NCBI RefSeq assembly: GCF_005886875.1
Contig: NZ_PNBY01000019.1
Location: 1 to 64,000 of the forward strand
Origin: Pseudoalteromonas aurantia
GTDB lineage: Bacteria > Pseudomonadota > Gammaproteobacteria > Enterobacterales > Alteromonadaceae
Direction: 5' to 3'
Length of the DNA stretch: 64,000 bases
The position numbers were made by a program, and so were the translations under genes. Of the stretch, positions 7,388 to 16,276 are shown one piece after another (position 1 is the first letter of the stretch; every line of letters starts with the position of its first letter). The notes below the pieces were generated by a model. The model did no database searches. It saw only the letters and a program-made list of their open reading frames with translations, and was not told the origin of the DNA.

Positions 7388-8714
7388 GACGATTCCTTAC
7401 ACTGACTAATAACAACACAGAGGCAACACTGAGCCCGACGATGATCCCAACCCAAAAACCTTTGGGGCCCATAGCGGAAGTAATTATATCTGTTTTAGTT
7501 AATACGTAACCCAAACTAAAACCGATGATCCAGTATGAGAAAAATGTGATACCTGTGATCGGTTTAGTATATTTTAGCCCCCTGAGTACACCGTTAGCAG
7601 CAACTTGCAATGCGTCAGGGAGCTGATAAACACATGCAAGTATAATAATACTTGATGCGAGTAACGCGACCTGCTCATCTTTGGTATACAATAACACGAT
7701 AGCGTCACGGCCGAAAAATGTAACTAGAGCGACAAAAGCAGCAATCATAACAGCAAGGAATAAGCTGGTAGAAATTGCCGTTTTTAATTGAGTGTTGGCT
7801 TGTTGCCCAGACAAGTTACCAATCCTAATGGCAATTGCCATTGATAAGCTCAGAGGCATCATAAATAGGATGGTGGTTACACTTGCCGCGACTTGGTGCC
7901 CTGATACAGCAATCGCGCCTAAGTCTGCGATGAACAATGGAATACAGGCAAATAAGGTAACTTCAAAAAAAGTCGCTAAGCAAATAGGCAGCCCCAATTT
8001 GGCGATATAGCCCATAAGATGGAGGTTCGGTAATTTTAAGCTTTGGAGTAGCCATTTCCCTTTGATTTTTTTACTGTTAAAACTATATACGATTTGCGCT
8101 AAGGCCATTGCCCAAAATACCAATGCGGTAGCTAGCCCGCATCCTGCACTACCAAGCGCAGGCATCCCTAATTTTCCATAAATGAAAATATAGTTTGCGA
8201 TTACATTGATACCAAGCCCGATGATACTGATGTAAAAAGCCGGTTTTGTTAGGCCTATTCCTTCTGTGACATTTCGATATACAGAGAATAATAAAAAACC
8301 GAGTATGCCCCATTTTACGAAATCGATATAGCCTTGTGCCAAATCGGTAATTTCGGTTGTCGTGCCTAGATTTAAAAATACCGCTGGTGTGAACTGAGCA
8401 ACGATGAAACCAAGCGAAGAAAGCAATAAACAAAGGTAGAGGCTTTGCTGAAAATACTGTTTTATCCCTTTTTCATCATTGGCGCCAAAACAATGGGCGA
8501 CAATCCCCGTCAAGGCTAACAAAATTCCTTGTAATGAAAAGACTAACGGGTTCCAGATACCGGTAGCAATTGATAACGCAGCAAGATCATTGGTACTGAC
8601 TTGGCCTGCCATAATCGTATCGACGACAGACATAAGGACCAACATGATTTGTGCTAAAAATACCGGAGTGGCAAGTTGGAGTAAGCGCTTGGCTTCCCAA
8701 TAACTGAACTTCAT
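7365..8714 (-). CDS. MATE family multidrug/Na+ efflux transporter (NorM-like)
   Basis: 449 residues from ATG 8714 (MKFSYWEAKRLLQLATPVFL). The longer frame to 8741 adds nine unlikely residues. Twelve hydrophobic segments are expected. The MATE repeat hallmark TPVFLAQIMLVLMSVVDTIM is at the N-terminus and its second-half counterpart GLPICLATFFEVTLFACIPL begins near residue 245. Asp36-type acidic residues (VVDTIMAG) match the NorM cation site. NorM-like exporters use Na+ or H+ to expel cationic drugs and dyes through the inner membrane. The gene is divergent from ribE, which is the usual position of norM in Vibrio-like genomes as I recall. Substrate not determinable. Confidence 0.9.
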   Translation of the reverse strand: MKFSYWEAKRLLQLATPVFLAQIMLVLMSVVDTIMAGQVSTNDLAALSIATGIWNPLVFSLQGILLALTGIVAHCFGANDEKGIKQYFQQSLYLCLLLSSLGFIVAQFTPAVFLNLGTTTEITDLAQGYIDFVKWGILGFLLFSVYRNVTEGIGLTKPAFYISIIGLGINVIANYIFIYGKLGMPALGSAGCGLATALVFWAMALAQIVYSFNSKKIKGKWLLQSLKLPNLHLMGYIAKLGLPICLATFFEVTLFACIPLFIADLGAIAVSGHQVAASVTTILFMMPLSLSMAIAIRIGNLSGQQANTQLKTAISTSLFLAVMIAAFVALVTFFGRDAIVLLYTKDEQVALLASSIIILACVYQLPDALQVAANGVLRGLKYTKPITGITFFSYWIIGFSLGYVLTKTDIITSAMGPKGFWVGIIVGLSVASVLLLVSVRNRLVKINIT

Positions 8715-8861
8715 AATCACACTACATGAGTAAAAACCCAATATTAATCATACCCTCACTATAAAGCCAGAGATTAATCACTCATTGAATATGGCCAATA
8801 CCTTTAGCCATGATGCGCAATGAGGTATCATTATTCATACTATCATTCATTAAGGTCTTTC

Positions 8862-9497
8862 ATGTTCACAGGTATTGTTCAAACTCAAGCAACGGTTATT
8901 TCGTGCAATAAATCAGAAGGAGTGTTAAGGCTGGTTCTATCTGTTGCAAGCAGCTACTTACAGCATTTAGATATAGGTGCAAGCATTGCAATTAACGGAT
9001 GTTGTTTAACTGTCGTACGTTACGAAGTAAACGCTCAAGATATTGTTGGGCAAGTGTACTTCGATGTGATTGATGAGTCATTAAAATTAACAAATTTGGG
9101 ATTATTACAACGTGGATCTAAGGTTAACTTTGAGCGTTCGTTAACATTTGGCACAGAGATCGGCGGCCATATTGTGTCTGGACATATTCATTGTGCGGCA
9201 GAAGTTGTCTCAGTGGTGAAAGATCACGATAATTGCAAAGTGCATTTAAGTTTACCAACTGAGTGGCTTAAATTTGTGCTTTATAAAGGGTTTATCACGA
9301 TAAATGGCGCGAGTTTAACGGTAGGGGAAGTCGATGAACACGGTTTTTGGCTGCACCTCATTCCTGAAACTTTGGTTATTACAAATCTAGGGCGCGCAAT
9401 GGCTGGAGATTTACTCAATATTGAGGTCGACCAACAAACGTATACAATAGTTAATACTGTGGAAGGGTATTTACGTAAAAGTACACAAGTTGCTTAA
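8862..9497 (+). CDS. ribE: Riboflavin synthase alpha subunit
   Basis: The start at ATG 8862 is chosen because it opens with the family signature MFTGIVQTQATV and has TAAGG 7 bases upstream. The frame open from 8820 is spurious leader. The 211-residue product carries the two lumazine-binding repeats: the first from residue 1 with GCCLTV, the second from about 97 with GHIVSGHIHCAAEV and NGASLTVGEV. It converts two 6,7-dimethyl-8-ribityllumazine to riboflavin plus a pyrimidinedione in the cytoplasm. Other rib genes are not in the window, so this is a stand-alone locus. I find no FMN riboswitch in the 147-base gap upstream. The symbol ribC is used for the same gene in some genomes. Confidence 0.96.
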   Translation: MFTGIVQTQATVISCNKSEGVLRLVLSVASSYLQHLDIGASIAINGCCLTVVRYEVNAQDIVGQVYFDVIDESLKLTNLGLLQRGSKVNFERSLTFGTEIGGHIVSGHIHCAAEVVSVVKDHDNCKVHLSLPTEWLKFVLYKGFITINGASLTVGEVDEHGFWLHLIPETLVITNLGRAMAGDLLNIEVDQQTYTIVNTVEGYLRKSTQVA

Positions 9498-9524
9498 AAG
9501 TGCAGTATTCCTTCTGACTTAAAT

Positions 9525-9728
9525 TCAGAATATCTGTTCGTCGTCACTGTCTACATGTAACTCAAGCTTATTAAATGCTCTATCTATATGCATATTTAAG
9601 TGGATAGGGTTACAGCATGCAGCGCAATCCTCGTAAAAGTCTTGATCGCCTTCGCTGGTATCAAGGCTTACAAATATATGGTGCCCACAGTGTGGACAGC
9701 TAATTCTTTGGTCATATACAGTTTTCAT
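9525..9728 (-). CDS. CPXCG-motif cysteine-rich small protein
   Basis: 67 residues from ATG 9728. GGAG is correctly placed ahead of it, while the ATG at 9740 overlaps that SD. The N-terminal half has CPHCG and, 21 residues on, CAAC-C, giving four or five cysteines in two pairs that should hold a zinc ion. The C-terminus is acidic (DSDDEQIF). This matches the short CPXCG-motif family (PF14255 type), of unknown function. The same strand continues from the fructosamine-kinase homologue, 85 bases upstream. It is convergent with ribE. Confidence 0.75.
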   Translation of the reverse strand: MKTVYDQRISCPHCGHHIFVSLDTSEGDQDFYEDCAACCNPIHLNMHIDRAFNKLELHVDSDDEQIF

Positions 9729-9813
9729 CTGGCTCTCCATTAGGCCTTATTAACCTAATTAATGCACTAATTTAAATATAGCACTAAATGCCAGTATGAC
9801 AGATTTATTATGA

Positions 9814-10668
9814 CTATTTTAAAATCTCTTGAATGCGCTGTTTAGCTTGATAAAGGTAATCGCCTGCGAATAAGTTTGCACTTAAAAGAAGGGGGTAAAG
9901 CTGATAGATAGCTTTTTTTAAGGTACGCTCTTGTTTTGCAGGTTTGACGGTATTGTAGCCGCTGTAAAAGGCTTCAGGCAGCGGGGTATAGAGCTCTGCC
10001 ATCGCAATATCTACCTCGCTATCGCCGTAATAGCATGCAGGGTTGAATAGACAGGGTTTGTCTTGATTAAATGCGATATTGCCCGACCAGAAATGGCCAT
10101 GTAATAGGGAAGGTTGTACATGGTGAGGCAGCAGTGTTTTTATAAGTGTGACAAATTCATCGATGTTAACTAGCATAATGCCTTTTTCTGCTAATAGTTG
10201 TAGCTGCCAACCAATGCGATCTTCAGCAAAAAATGTTTCCCACTTTTTGTGCCATTGATTTGGCTGGAGTAATTGCTGAATATAGTTATCGTGCTCTAAG
10301 CCGAACATCTCCTGCTCATGGCGTTGGTGCATTTTGGCAAGTAACGCGCCGCAATCGTGCCAATTAGGCGTACTCTGTTGTGTATCTAACCACTCCAAAA
10401 CCATAAAGCTAAAGTCTAAGCTACTCCCTATGGTGATAGTGTCCCCTATCATAAAGTCACTATCACGGGTCAAAAGGTCTAATGAATGTGCTTGCGCTTC
10501 AAATCTTTCTAACGCGGTAAGTCGGTCAACTTTCACGAGATAGGCATGCTTATCATCACAGATTTTATACAACTTCTCTTTGTTATGAGAGGCTAATTGC
10601 TTTTTGTCTGTGAACTCAAAATCACTGTGTAGTGCGCTTGATATTTGTTGATTAACCATATTCCACAT
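9814..10668 (-). CDS. Fructosamine-kinase family protein lacking catalytic Asp
   Basis: About 284 residues from ATG 10668 (CAGGT 9 bases upstream). It aligns by eye with the fructosamine/ketosamine-3-kinase family (YniA-like): FMVLEWLDT hinge, GALLAKMHQR, and the catalytic and metal blocks near residues 190-215. In active members these read HGDLWSGN and DPACYYGD. Here they are HGHFWSGN and NPACYYGD, so both the catalytic-base Asp and the Mg-binding Asp are replaced (His and Asn). The gene is otherwise full length with an intact frame, which argues for a maintained pseudokinase or altered chemistry rather than decay. The family phosphorylates protein-bound fructosamines for deglycation. That function should not be transferred here. 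Confidence 0.85.
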   Translation of the reverse strand: MWNMVNQQISSALHSDFEFTDKKQLASHNKEKLYKICDDKHAYLVKVDRLTALERFEAQAHSLDLLTRDSDFMIGDTITIGSSLDFSFMVLEWLDTQQSTPNWHDCGALLAKMHQRHEQEMFGLEHDNYIQQLLQPNQWHKKWETFFAEDRIGWQLQLLAEKGIMLVNIDEFVTLIKTLLPHHVQPSLLHGHFWSGNIAFNQDKPCLFNPACYYGDSEVDIAMAELYTPLPEAFYSGYNTVKPAKQERTLKKAIYQLYPLLLSANLFAGDYLYQAKQRIQEILK

Positions 10669-10885
10669 ATGAAACATTACCTGAAAACGACAACTGGTTA
10701 AACAAACTATGGATGAAAACGGATAGAACTCAAATGAATAGTCGCTTTTTTTACTGCGTGTAGGTAGATGTAAGTATTTAGGTATGATAACTAGTGCATT
10801 GTTTGGTGGTTTTAACGCTTAACGGACGTATATTTTTTTCATTCAACCGTATAAAATGCCGCGGTAAAATATATAAGGTGTATCA

Positions 10886-11575
10886 ATGAATAAAAGCTTA
10901 ATTACAAATATTGTTGCGACGTTATGTGTATTAGTGGGATATGTAAGTGGACATGCAATTATTTTCTCAATAGGCATTTTTGCGTTGTCAGGTGCGGTGA
11001 CTAATTTAGTCGCGATTCATATGCTATTTGAAAAGGTGCCATTTTTATATGGTTCAGGTGTGATCACATTAAAATTTAAAGAGTTCAAAAGCTCGATTAG
11101 AAAGCTGATCTTAGAGGAGTTTTTCCACAAAGATAAAATTAGCCATTTGTTACAGAGTCAAAAAGACAACTTAGATTTGACGCCTGTGATCAAAAAAGTT
11201 GATTTAGATCCTGCGTTTGACACATTAGTTGGGGTGATCGAATCTTCGCAGTTTGGACCTATGCTGACTATGTTTGGAGGAAGCGAAGCGTTACAACCAA
11301 TGCGAAGCTCTTTCGTTGAAAAAATGCAAGACACACTCATTGATATTACCCAAGAACCTAAATTTAAAGCGCTAATGGTCAACGAGTTAATCGGGGGGAA
11401 CGCCTCGTCTATTCATGACACCATAGAACAAGCAGTAGATCATCGTTTAGATGAACTCACGCCAACAATGGTTAAAGATATTATTCAAAATATGATTAAA
11501 ACGCATTTGGGGTGGCTCGTTGTTTGGGGTGGAGTGTTCGGTGGTCTGTTTGGGTTAATGGCAGCATTTGTCTAA
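10886..11575 (+). CDS. DUF445 family inner-membrane protein (YheB-like)
   Basis: 229 residues. The N-terminal region (about 5-50) holds two membrane segments with the DUF445 element GAVTNLVAIHMLF, and a last segment (WLVVWGGVFGGLFGLMAAFV) closes the C-terminus. The hydrophilic middle (50-205) is probably cytoplasmic and helical, with KFKEFKSSIRKLILEEFF. This matches the DUF445 family of unknown function, whose shorter members have the same two-ended membrane layout. The start has GTGTATCA ahead, without a strong SD. It is monocistronic, converging on the DUF3718 gene. Confidence 0.8.
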   Translation: MNKSLITNIVATLCVLVGYVSGHAIIFSIGIFALSGAVTNLVAIHMLFEKVPFLYGSGVITLKFKEFKSSIRKLILEEFFHKDKISHLLQSQKDNLDLTPVIKKVDLDPAFDTLVGVIESSQFGPMLTMFGGSEALQPMRSSFVEKMQDTLIDITQEPKFKALMVNELIGGNASSIHDTIEQAVDHRLDELTPTMVKDIIQNMIKTHLGWLVVWGGVFGGLFGLMAAFV

Positions 11576-11578
11576 TTT

Positions 11579-11623
11579 ACAAAACTAATGCGCTAGCAAA
11601 CGTCAAAGCGCATTAGTTGATTT
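11579..11623. terminator. Hairpin between convergent genes, probable terminator
   Basis: ACTAATGCGCT (11584-11594) pairs perfectly with AGCGCATTAGT (11607-11617). An outer ACAAAA/TTTTGT extension lies on both sides with a small bulge. Lying between two convergent stop codons, it can end transcription in either direction, though the T-tract is interrupted. Confidence 0.5.
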
Positions 11624-11633
11624 TGTAACTGCA

Positions 11634-11987
11634 TTATTTTGACCCAGAAATCGTAATTGGTGCGGAAGTATTTTCTATAGCTGCTGAAAGGTCCCTAATA
11701 TGCGTGCTGGTTGTATTAATATTCAAGAAGTTTGCTGAGTTATCAAGGTTGTATCTAGAAGCAAACTCCTCCAGAGACATATCATTACATGTTAAACGGT
11801 TGCTAAGTACGGTTTTTCGTGTATTAAGTTGGCGTATGGTTTTGAGTATTGTTAATTTATGATTAGAGGCGACTGCGACACATAATTGTGTTGCAGCGGT
11901 ATCGTCAGCAGCTACGAATTCATTGGCTAGAGAGTTTGTTGAAGTTAATAAAATTACAGCGCCAGTTACTATAGTTAATGTGTTCAT
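11634..11987 (-). CDS. DUF3718-like small exported protein
   Basis: 117 residues with a signal peptide ending near NSLA (residue 22). The mature part begins with FVAADDTAATQLCVAVASN, which matches the start of DUF3718 proteins of Shewanella and Pseudoalteromonas. Two cysteines (in QLCVAV and RLTCNDM) may form a disulfide in the periplasm. No catalytic motif is apparent and the family has no known function. It is a single gene preceded by an A+T-rich 270-base gap that should hold its promoter. Confidence 0.6.
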   Translation of the reverse strand: MNTLTIVTGAVILLTSTNSLANEFVAADDTAATQLCVAVASNHKLTILKTIRQLNTRKTVLSNRLTCNDMSLEEFASRYNLDNSANFLNINTTSTHIRDLSAAIENTSAPITISGSK

Positions 11988-12258
11988 TATAATGCTCCAT
12001 TTATTGCGGTGTGTGAATACACTACAAGTATTACTTGTAATCTTTCTAAATGCTGTAAAGCAATATCGACAGAGTGTAACGAAGTATGAGAGTATGTATT
12101 TAATCTGTTAATTAATTGATTAATAATGAATTTATCGGTTTTTGGTAGACACATTTAGCTATTTTATTTTTTAAATTCTTTATTTTCACATTATGTTATC
12201 GGTGTATTTTCTTTCCAATAGCATAATTTTCAAATTTATAATTGTGTAATGTAAATTT

Positions 12259-13053
12259 ATGTCAAAACATTTCAAGCATCTTGCGAAGTACTATCAAAAA
12301 GCGCTAGCAAAATCTATTCAGTTCAATCAACTATGTTACTACTGTGGCTGTGAAGCTACAGGCACTGATTTTTGTCCTCCATTAAACCATTGTGAGCTTG
12401 TAATTGAGTTTTCTGAAACTGCAGATTTTATAGCCGTCCCCAGCTGTTATGAATGTAACGCGTTACTTGCAAATGAAAGAGATTTGTTGTTATTGGATAG
12501 GGCGAAAAAGCTCAAACGTAAACTTGCCCAGAAATATGCTCAGGCGGTGAGGGTCTTTCATGTCTGGGAGCAAGATGAGTTAAGCCAAATGAGCCCAGAG
12601 TTTCATACCAGTATCGCAGCTGGTATTCGGTTAGGAAAAGAAACTCAAGATCGACTCGATTTTCCCAATTACACGTTAGAAGTTGCTGGAGCATCAGTTG
12701 GTATCCCACATGCTCGTTCTGAGTTTTTTGTGGGGGAACAGTGTTTCGACAGTTTTAAAGCGGCTCTAGAGCATTGCTATTCAAGCTATACCTTACAAAA
12801 AGGTAAATTTTATACCTTACTGGTAGAAGAATGTGAAGGCGATTTTGATAAAGCATTAAGTAAGTATATGCATCGTTTTAAAAAACCAACAGAGGCGGTA
12901 TCTTCAATTGACCGAATAAAAGAATTTGCAAAGCAACACAAACAAAACTCTGATTTTGTCGCAAGGGCGAGTACACAGCTGCTAAAACGTTACCCTGAAC
13001 TTGAACTCGAAGGGGCGCTTGCTAAATTATATGAAGATTACATAGCAAAATAG
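12259..13053 (+). CDS. Conserved protein with HNH-like zinc-binding N-terminus
   Basis: 264 residues. The first 75 contain two Cys pairs (Cys26-Cys29 in CYYCG and Cys63-Cys66 in CYECN) plus Cys31, Cys39 and Cys45. This is the layout of HNH nucleases in which the two pairs hold a structural zinc. The CPP and CYECN spacing and the Asn after the last Cys fit HNH. The DH dyad that would carry the catalytic His reads TDFC, so cleavage activity is doubtful. Residues 80-264 are basic and helical and unrecognised. I know no function for it. It is a single gene between DUF3718 and the amidohydrolases; it is not next to a restriction or toxin partner. Confidence 0.55.
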   Translation: MSKHFKHLAKYYQKALAKSIQFNQLCYYCGCEATGTDFCPPLNHCELVIEFSETADFIAVPSCYECNALLANERDLLLLDRAKKLKRKLAQKYAQAVRVFHVWEQDELSQMSPEFHTSIAAGIRLGKETQDRLDFPNYTLEVAGASVGIPHARSEFFVGEQCFDSFKAALEHCYSSYTLQKGKFYTLLVEECEGDFDKALSKYMHRFKKPTEAVSSIDRIKEFAKQHKQNSDFVARASTQLLKRYPELELEGALAKLYEDYIAK

Positions 13054-13161
13054 TATAGGAAAGCGATGATATTCATCGTGTAATATTGCGTTTTAAGGTA
13101 TTTAAATCGCCTTTTAACGCTATATTAGTTACAGTGAAAAAAAACAGAAGAGATGACAACA

Positions 13162-14544
13162 ATGCAAAAATTTGCTCCCTCCGTATTAGTGTTAGCGCTT
13201 GGTGCTGCACTGGCGGGCTGTCAAGACCAAGGCCCGCAAAAAGATCACGTCAAAATTAACAAAAACCCTTATCCAAGTACTTATACAGTGTTTGAGAATA
13301 GTTCTACTTTAATTACTAATGCTACAGTGTTAACTGGTACTGGTGAAAGATTAGAGCAAGCAGATGTATTTATTCTCGATGGTAAAATTGCACAAGTTGG
13401 CAAAGATTTAAATGTGAATGCAGACAATACTATTGATGCGCAAAGCAAATGGGTAACGCCTGGTATTATTGACGTTCATTCTCATTTAGGCGCCTACCCA
13501 AGTCCGTCTGTAGAATCTCATCAAGATGGTAATGAAATGACGAGCCCTAATACCGCAGAGGTATGGGTTGAGCATTCAGTATGGCCACAAGACCCTGGCT
13601 TTAATCGTGCACGTGAAGGCGGGATAACAACATTACAAATTTTGCCTGGCTCGGCAAATTTATTTGGTGGACGTGCTGTCACGTTGAAAAATGTGCCAGC
13701 TCATACCATGCAAGCTATGAAGTTCCCTAATGCACCTTATGGTTTGAAAATGGCCTGTGGTGAGAATCCTAAACGTGTATATGGCTCTAATAAAATTGCG
13801 CCTCAAACGCGTATGGGAAATATGGCAGGGTATCGTCAAGCATGGATTGAGGCGAGCGAGTATAAGTCAGCATGGGAGCAGTACGATGCTGAACATGCAG
13901 CGGGTTTGAACCCTGATGCGCCAAAGCGCGACATTAAGTACGACACATTACGTGGTGTATTAGATGGAGAAGTTATGATCCATAACCACTGTTATAAAGC
14001 AGAGGAAATGGCAATGATGATTGATTTAGCGAAAGAGTTTAATTATCACGCGGGCACATTCCACCATGGTATTGAAGCGTATAAAATAGCCGATTTACTG
14101 GCAGAAAATGGCAATTGTGCAGCGCTATGGCCAGATTGGTGGGGTTTTAAAATGGAAGCTTATGACATGGTTCTAGAAAACGTCGCTATTGTGGATGCGG
14201 TCAAAAACTCATGTGCTGTGGTTCATTCAGATTCTGATACGACTATCCAGCGTTTAAACCATGAAGCGTCAAAAATAATGCATACGGCGAATCAAAACGG
14301 GTTTGCGTTAAAAGAGCAAGATGCAATTAAGTGGATCACGTATAACGCTGCTAAATCTTTAGGTGTTGAAAAAGAAACCGGCTCATTGAGTCAGGGTAAA
14401 CAAGCTGATGTTGTTATTTGGGATAAAAACCCGTTTAGCGTGTATTCGAAAGCAGAAACAGTCTATGTTGATGGCGCTAAGGTTTATGATAGAAATGATG
14501 AAAAGTATCAAGCAGTGAGTGATTTCATGCTTGGCCAAAGATAG
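13162..14544 (+). CDS. Amidohydrolase family lipoprotein
   Basis: 460 residues from ATG 13162 (AGAAGAG 9 bases before; an ATG at 13153 overlaps the SD). The N-terminal lipoprotein signal ends in LAGC, so the mature protein should be on the periplasmic side. The amidohydrolase TIM barrel is complete: VTPGIIDVHSHLG gives the HxH metal pair, EVMIHNHCYKAEE and NYHAGTFHHGIEA give further His ligands, and VVHSDSDT supplies the metal/base Asp. The closing strand GKQADVVIWDKNPF is typical of imidazolonepropionase-like members. The substrate could be a small amide, dipeptide or heterocycle; I cannot tell which. It is followed 11 bases later by a second, degenerate homologue. Confidence 0.85.
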   Translation: MQKFAPSVLVLALGAALAGCQDQGPQKDHVKINKNPYPSTYTVFENSSTLITNATVLTGTGERLEQADVFILDGKIAQVGKDLNVNADNTIDAQSKWVTPGIIDVHSHLGAYPSPSVESHQDGNEMTSPNTAEVWVEHSVWPQDPGFNRAREGGITTLQILPGSANLFGGRAVTLKNVPAHTMQAMKFPNAPYGLKMACGENPKRVYGSNKIAPQTRMGNMAGYRQAWIEASEYKSAWEQYDAEHAAGLNPDAPKRDIKYDTLRGVLDGEVMIHNHCYKAEEMAMMIDLAKEFNYHAGTFHHGIEAYKIADLLAENGNCAALWPDWWGFKMEAYDMVLENVAIVDAVKNSCAVVHSDSDTTIQRLNHEASKIMHTANQNGFALKEQDAIKWITYNAAKSLGVEKETGSLSQGKQADVVIWDKNPFSVYSKAETVYVDGAKVYDRNDEKYQAVSDFMLGQR

Positions 14545-14555
14545 GAGTGCACACC

Positions 14556-15794
14556 ATGACTAAATTTAAAGTATCTTTAATTACCGGTGCATTACTAGTG
14601 AGTTCTTCGGCATTTGCTCAAGTTACAGCAATCACTAATGCAACGGTTCATACATCAACAGAACAAGGCATTTTGAAAGATGCGACGGTTGTTATTGAAA
14701 ATGGCAAAATCACAGCGATTAACCCTGCAAGTGTAGCGGCTGATGTGACCATTGATGCAAAAGACCAAGTTCTAACGGCGGGCTTTATTGGTTCCATGAA
14801 CCAATTAGGGCTGGTAGAAGTAGGCGCAGTATCACGTTCTCGAGATGCGGGTGATGATAAAGCGGGTATTGACTTTGATACTAGCTCGGCATTTAACCCT
14901 CGTTCTTCGTTGATCCCTTATGCTCGTAAGGGGGGCGTAACACAAAATGTGACAGTACCACATGGTGGCGATAGTATTTTTGCTGGTTTGGCATTTGTTG
15001 CTGATTTAAGTGGAAAATTTGGCAGCATCACTGATAAACACTCTGCACTAGTTGTGCATTTAGGGGCTAAGAGTGATGGTTCTCGCGCGTTATCTTATAA
15101 ACAGCTGGTAGATAAGCTTGAAGGGCAGCAGCAATCGCTTGCTGAAAAAGATGATAAAAAAGACAAAAAAGACAAAAAGCCCTCTTTAGAAGAGCAAGTA
15201 TTGACGCAAATTCTTGATGGGGAAATGCCGATAGTGACACATTTGACCCGTGCTTCAGACATCTTAGAGATCATTAAAATCAAAAAGCAATTTGATATTA
15301 ATGTTATTGTTTGGGGAGGTGAAGATGCCCAGTTAGTCAAGGCGCAATTGGCAGATGCACAGATCCCAGTTATTGTAAGCGCTGTGTCTAATTTACCGTC
15401 TGATTTTGACTCATTGCATGCAAGTTTAGAAACGGCAGGTGTGTTAGAAAAAGCAGGTGTTAAAGTTATATTGTCTATCGGAGGTGATGGTAGTCATAAT
15501 GTTTACCAACTGCGCTTTGACGCGGGTATTGCTGTTTCAAATGGTATGAGTCATGAAGGAGCGCTTAAAGCCCTTACGGCTAACGTAGCCGATAGCTTTG
15601 GCATTGAAGGCGGCACAATAGCCAAAGGCCAGCGTGCAGATCTTGTTCTTTGGAGTGCAGACCCATTTGAGATAAGTACTCATGTCCAAAAGATGTGGAT
15701 CAATGGTGAAGAGGTTAGCACTAAATCTCGTCACGATAAGCTACGAGATCGTTATACAACAGACTCAAAGCTACCACGTGCTTATACAAAATAA
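14556..15794 (+). CDS. Exported amidohydrolase-like protein without HxH metal motif
   Basis: 412 residues from ATG 14556 (AGGAG 8 bases upstream). A Sec signal ends near SSAFA (residue 22). The fold is clearly amidohydrolase-like: the N-terminal urease-alpha strand, MPIVTHLTRASDI, GVKVILSIGGDGSHN, and C-terminal GQRADLVLWSADPF. After the sheet, where active enzymes have PGFIDxHxH, this one reads TAGFIGSMNQLG, so the first two metal ligands are absent. A Lys/Asp-rich insert (KDDKKDKKDKK) lies near residue 200. Position and signal suggest it forms a complex with the intact enzyme encoded just upstream, perhaps as a regulatory or structural subunit. That partnership is inference. Confidence 0.8.
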   Translation: MTKFKVSLITGALLVSSSAFAQVTAITNATVHTSTEQGILKDATVVIENGKITAINPASVAADVTIDAKDQVLTAGFIGSMNQLGLVEVGAVSRSRDAGDDKAGIDFDTSSAFNPRSSLIPYARKGGVTQNVTVPHGGDSIFAGLAFVADLSGKFGSITDKHSALVVHLGAKSDGSRALSYKQLVDKLEGQQQSLAEKDDKKDKKDKKPSLEEQVLTQILDGEMPIVTHLTRASDILEIIKIKKQFDINVIVWGGEDAQLVKAQLADAQIPVIVSAVSNLPSDFDSLHASLETAGVLEKAGVKVILSIGGDGSHNVYQLRFDAGIAVSNGMSHEGALKALTANVADSFGIEGGTIAKGQRADLVLWSADPFEISTHVQKMWINGEEVSTKSRHDKLRDRYTTDSKLPRAYTK

Positions 15795-15823
15795 TTTATA
15801 TAAAAGTAATGGTAATTAAGATT

Positions 15824-15852
15824 AAAAAGGCGCTGAGATAGCGCCTTTTTAT
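15824..15852 (+). terminator. Intrinsic terminator after amidohydrolase pair
   Basis: AAAAAGGCGC (15824-15833), a 7-base loop and GCGCCTTTTT (15841-15850) form a perfect 10-bp stem with a built-in T-run. It ends the amidohydrolase operon and can also work for the convergent tus operon. Confidence 0.85.
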
Positions 15853-15944
15853 TTGGCCCGATTTATTTTGGTTTTTTGTCGTTATGCAACTGATTTTGCA
15901 CGTGAGAACGTAAACCCATTTCGATATTAACCAAACTAAAAAAA

Positions 15945-16274
15945 TTAAATACAGCGTGCAGGTTTAGGCAGACCCGCTATTTTAGTTGCCTGTTTAGCAG
16001 GGCCTTTTGGGAATAACTTGTATAAGTAGATACTGTTCCCCTTGTCTTCGCCGAGGGATTTTGCCATGGCCTTTACTAGCATTCTAATTGCTGGACTGGT
16101 GTTGTATTCTTCATAGAAATTTCTCACAAAAGTGATCACTTCCCAATGTGCGTCACTCAGCGTGATATTTTCTTGCTCAGCAATTATGGGGGCGAGTTCA
16201 CGTGACCACTGAGTATGGTCGAGTAAGTAGCCTTGTTTATCTGTTTCAATGATTTGATTATTTATTTCTAACAT
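15945..16274 (-). CDS. tusE: TusE/DsrC-type sulfur relay protein
   Basis: 109 residues from ATG 16274; the longer frame to 16322 overlaps tusB and lacks family support. It matches TusE/DsrC throughout, with [20 protein letters not shown] and the flexible C-terminal arm GLPKPARCI, whose penultimate Cys108 is the sulfur-accepting residue. TusE takes persulfide sulfur from TusBCD and hands it to MnmA for 2-thiolation of the wobble uridine in tRNA-Lys, -Glu and -Gln. Its dsr context is absent, so the tRNA role is the likely one rather than sulfite reduction. It is the last gene of tusDCB-tusE. Confidence 0.93.
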   Translation of the reverse strand: MLEINNQIIETDKQGYLLDHTQWSRELAPIIAEQENITLSDAHWEVITFVRNFYEEYNTSPAIRMLVKAMAKSLGEDKGNSIYLYKLFPKGPAKQATKIAGLPKPARCI

Positions 16275-16276
16275 AG

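Noticed and set aside
8715..8861. FMN riboswitch before ribE
   Set aside because: The gap does not contain the conserved RFN stem sequences and is too short for the element plus an expression platform.
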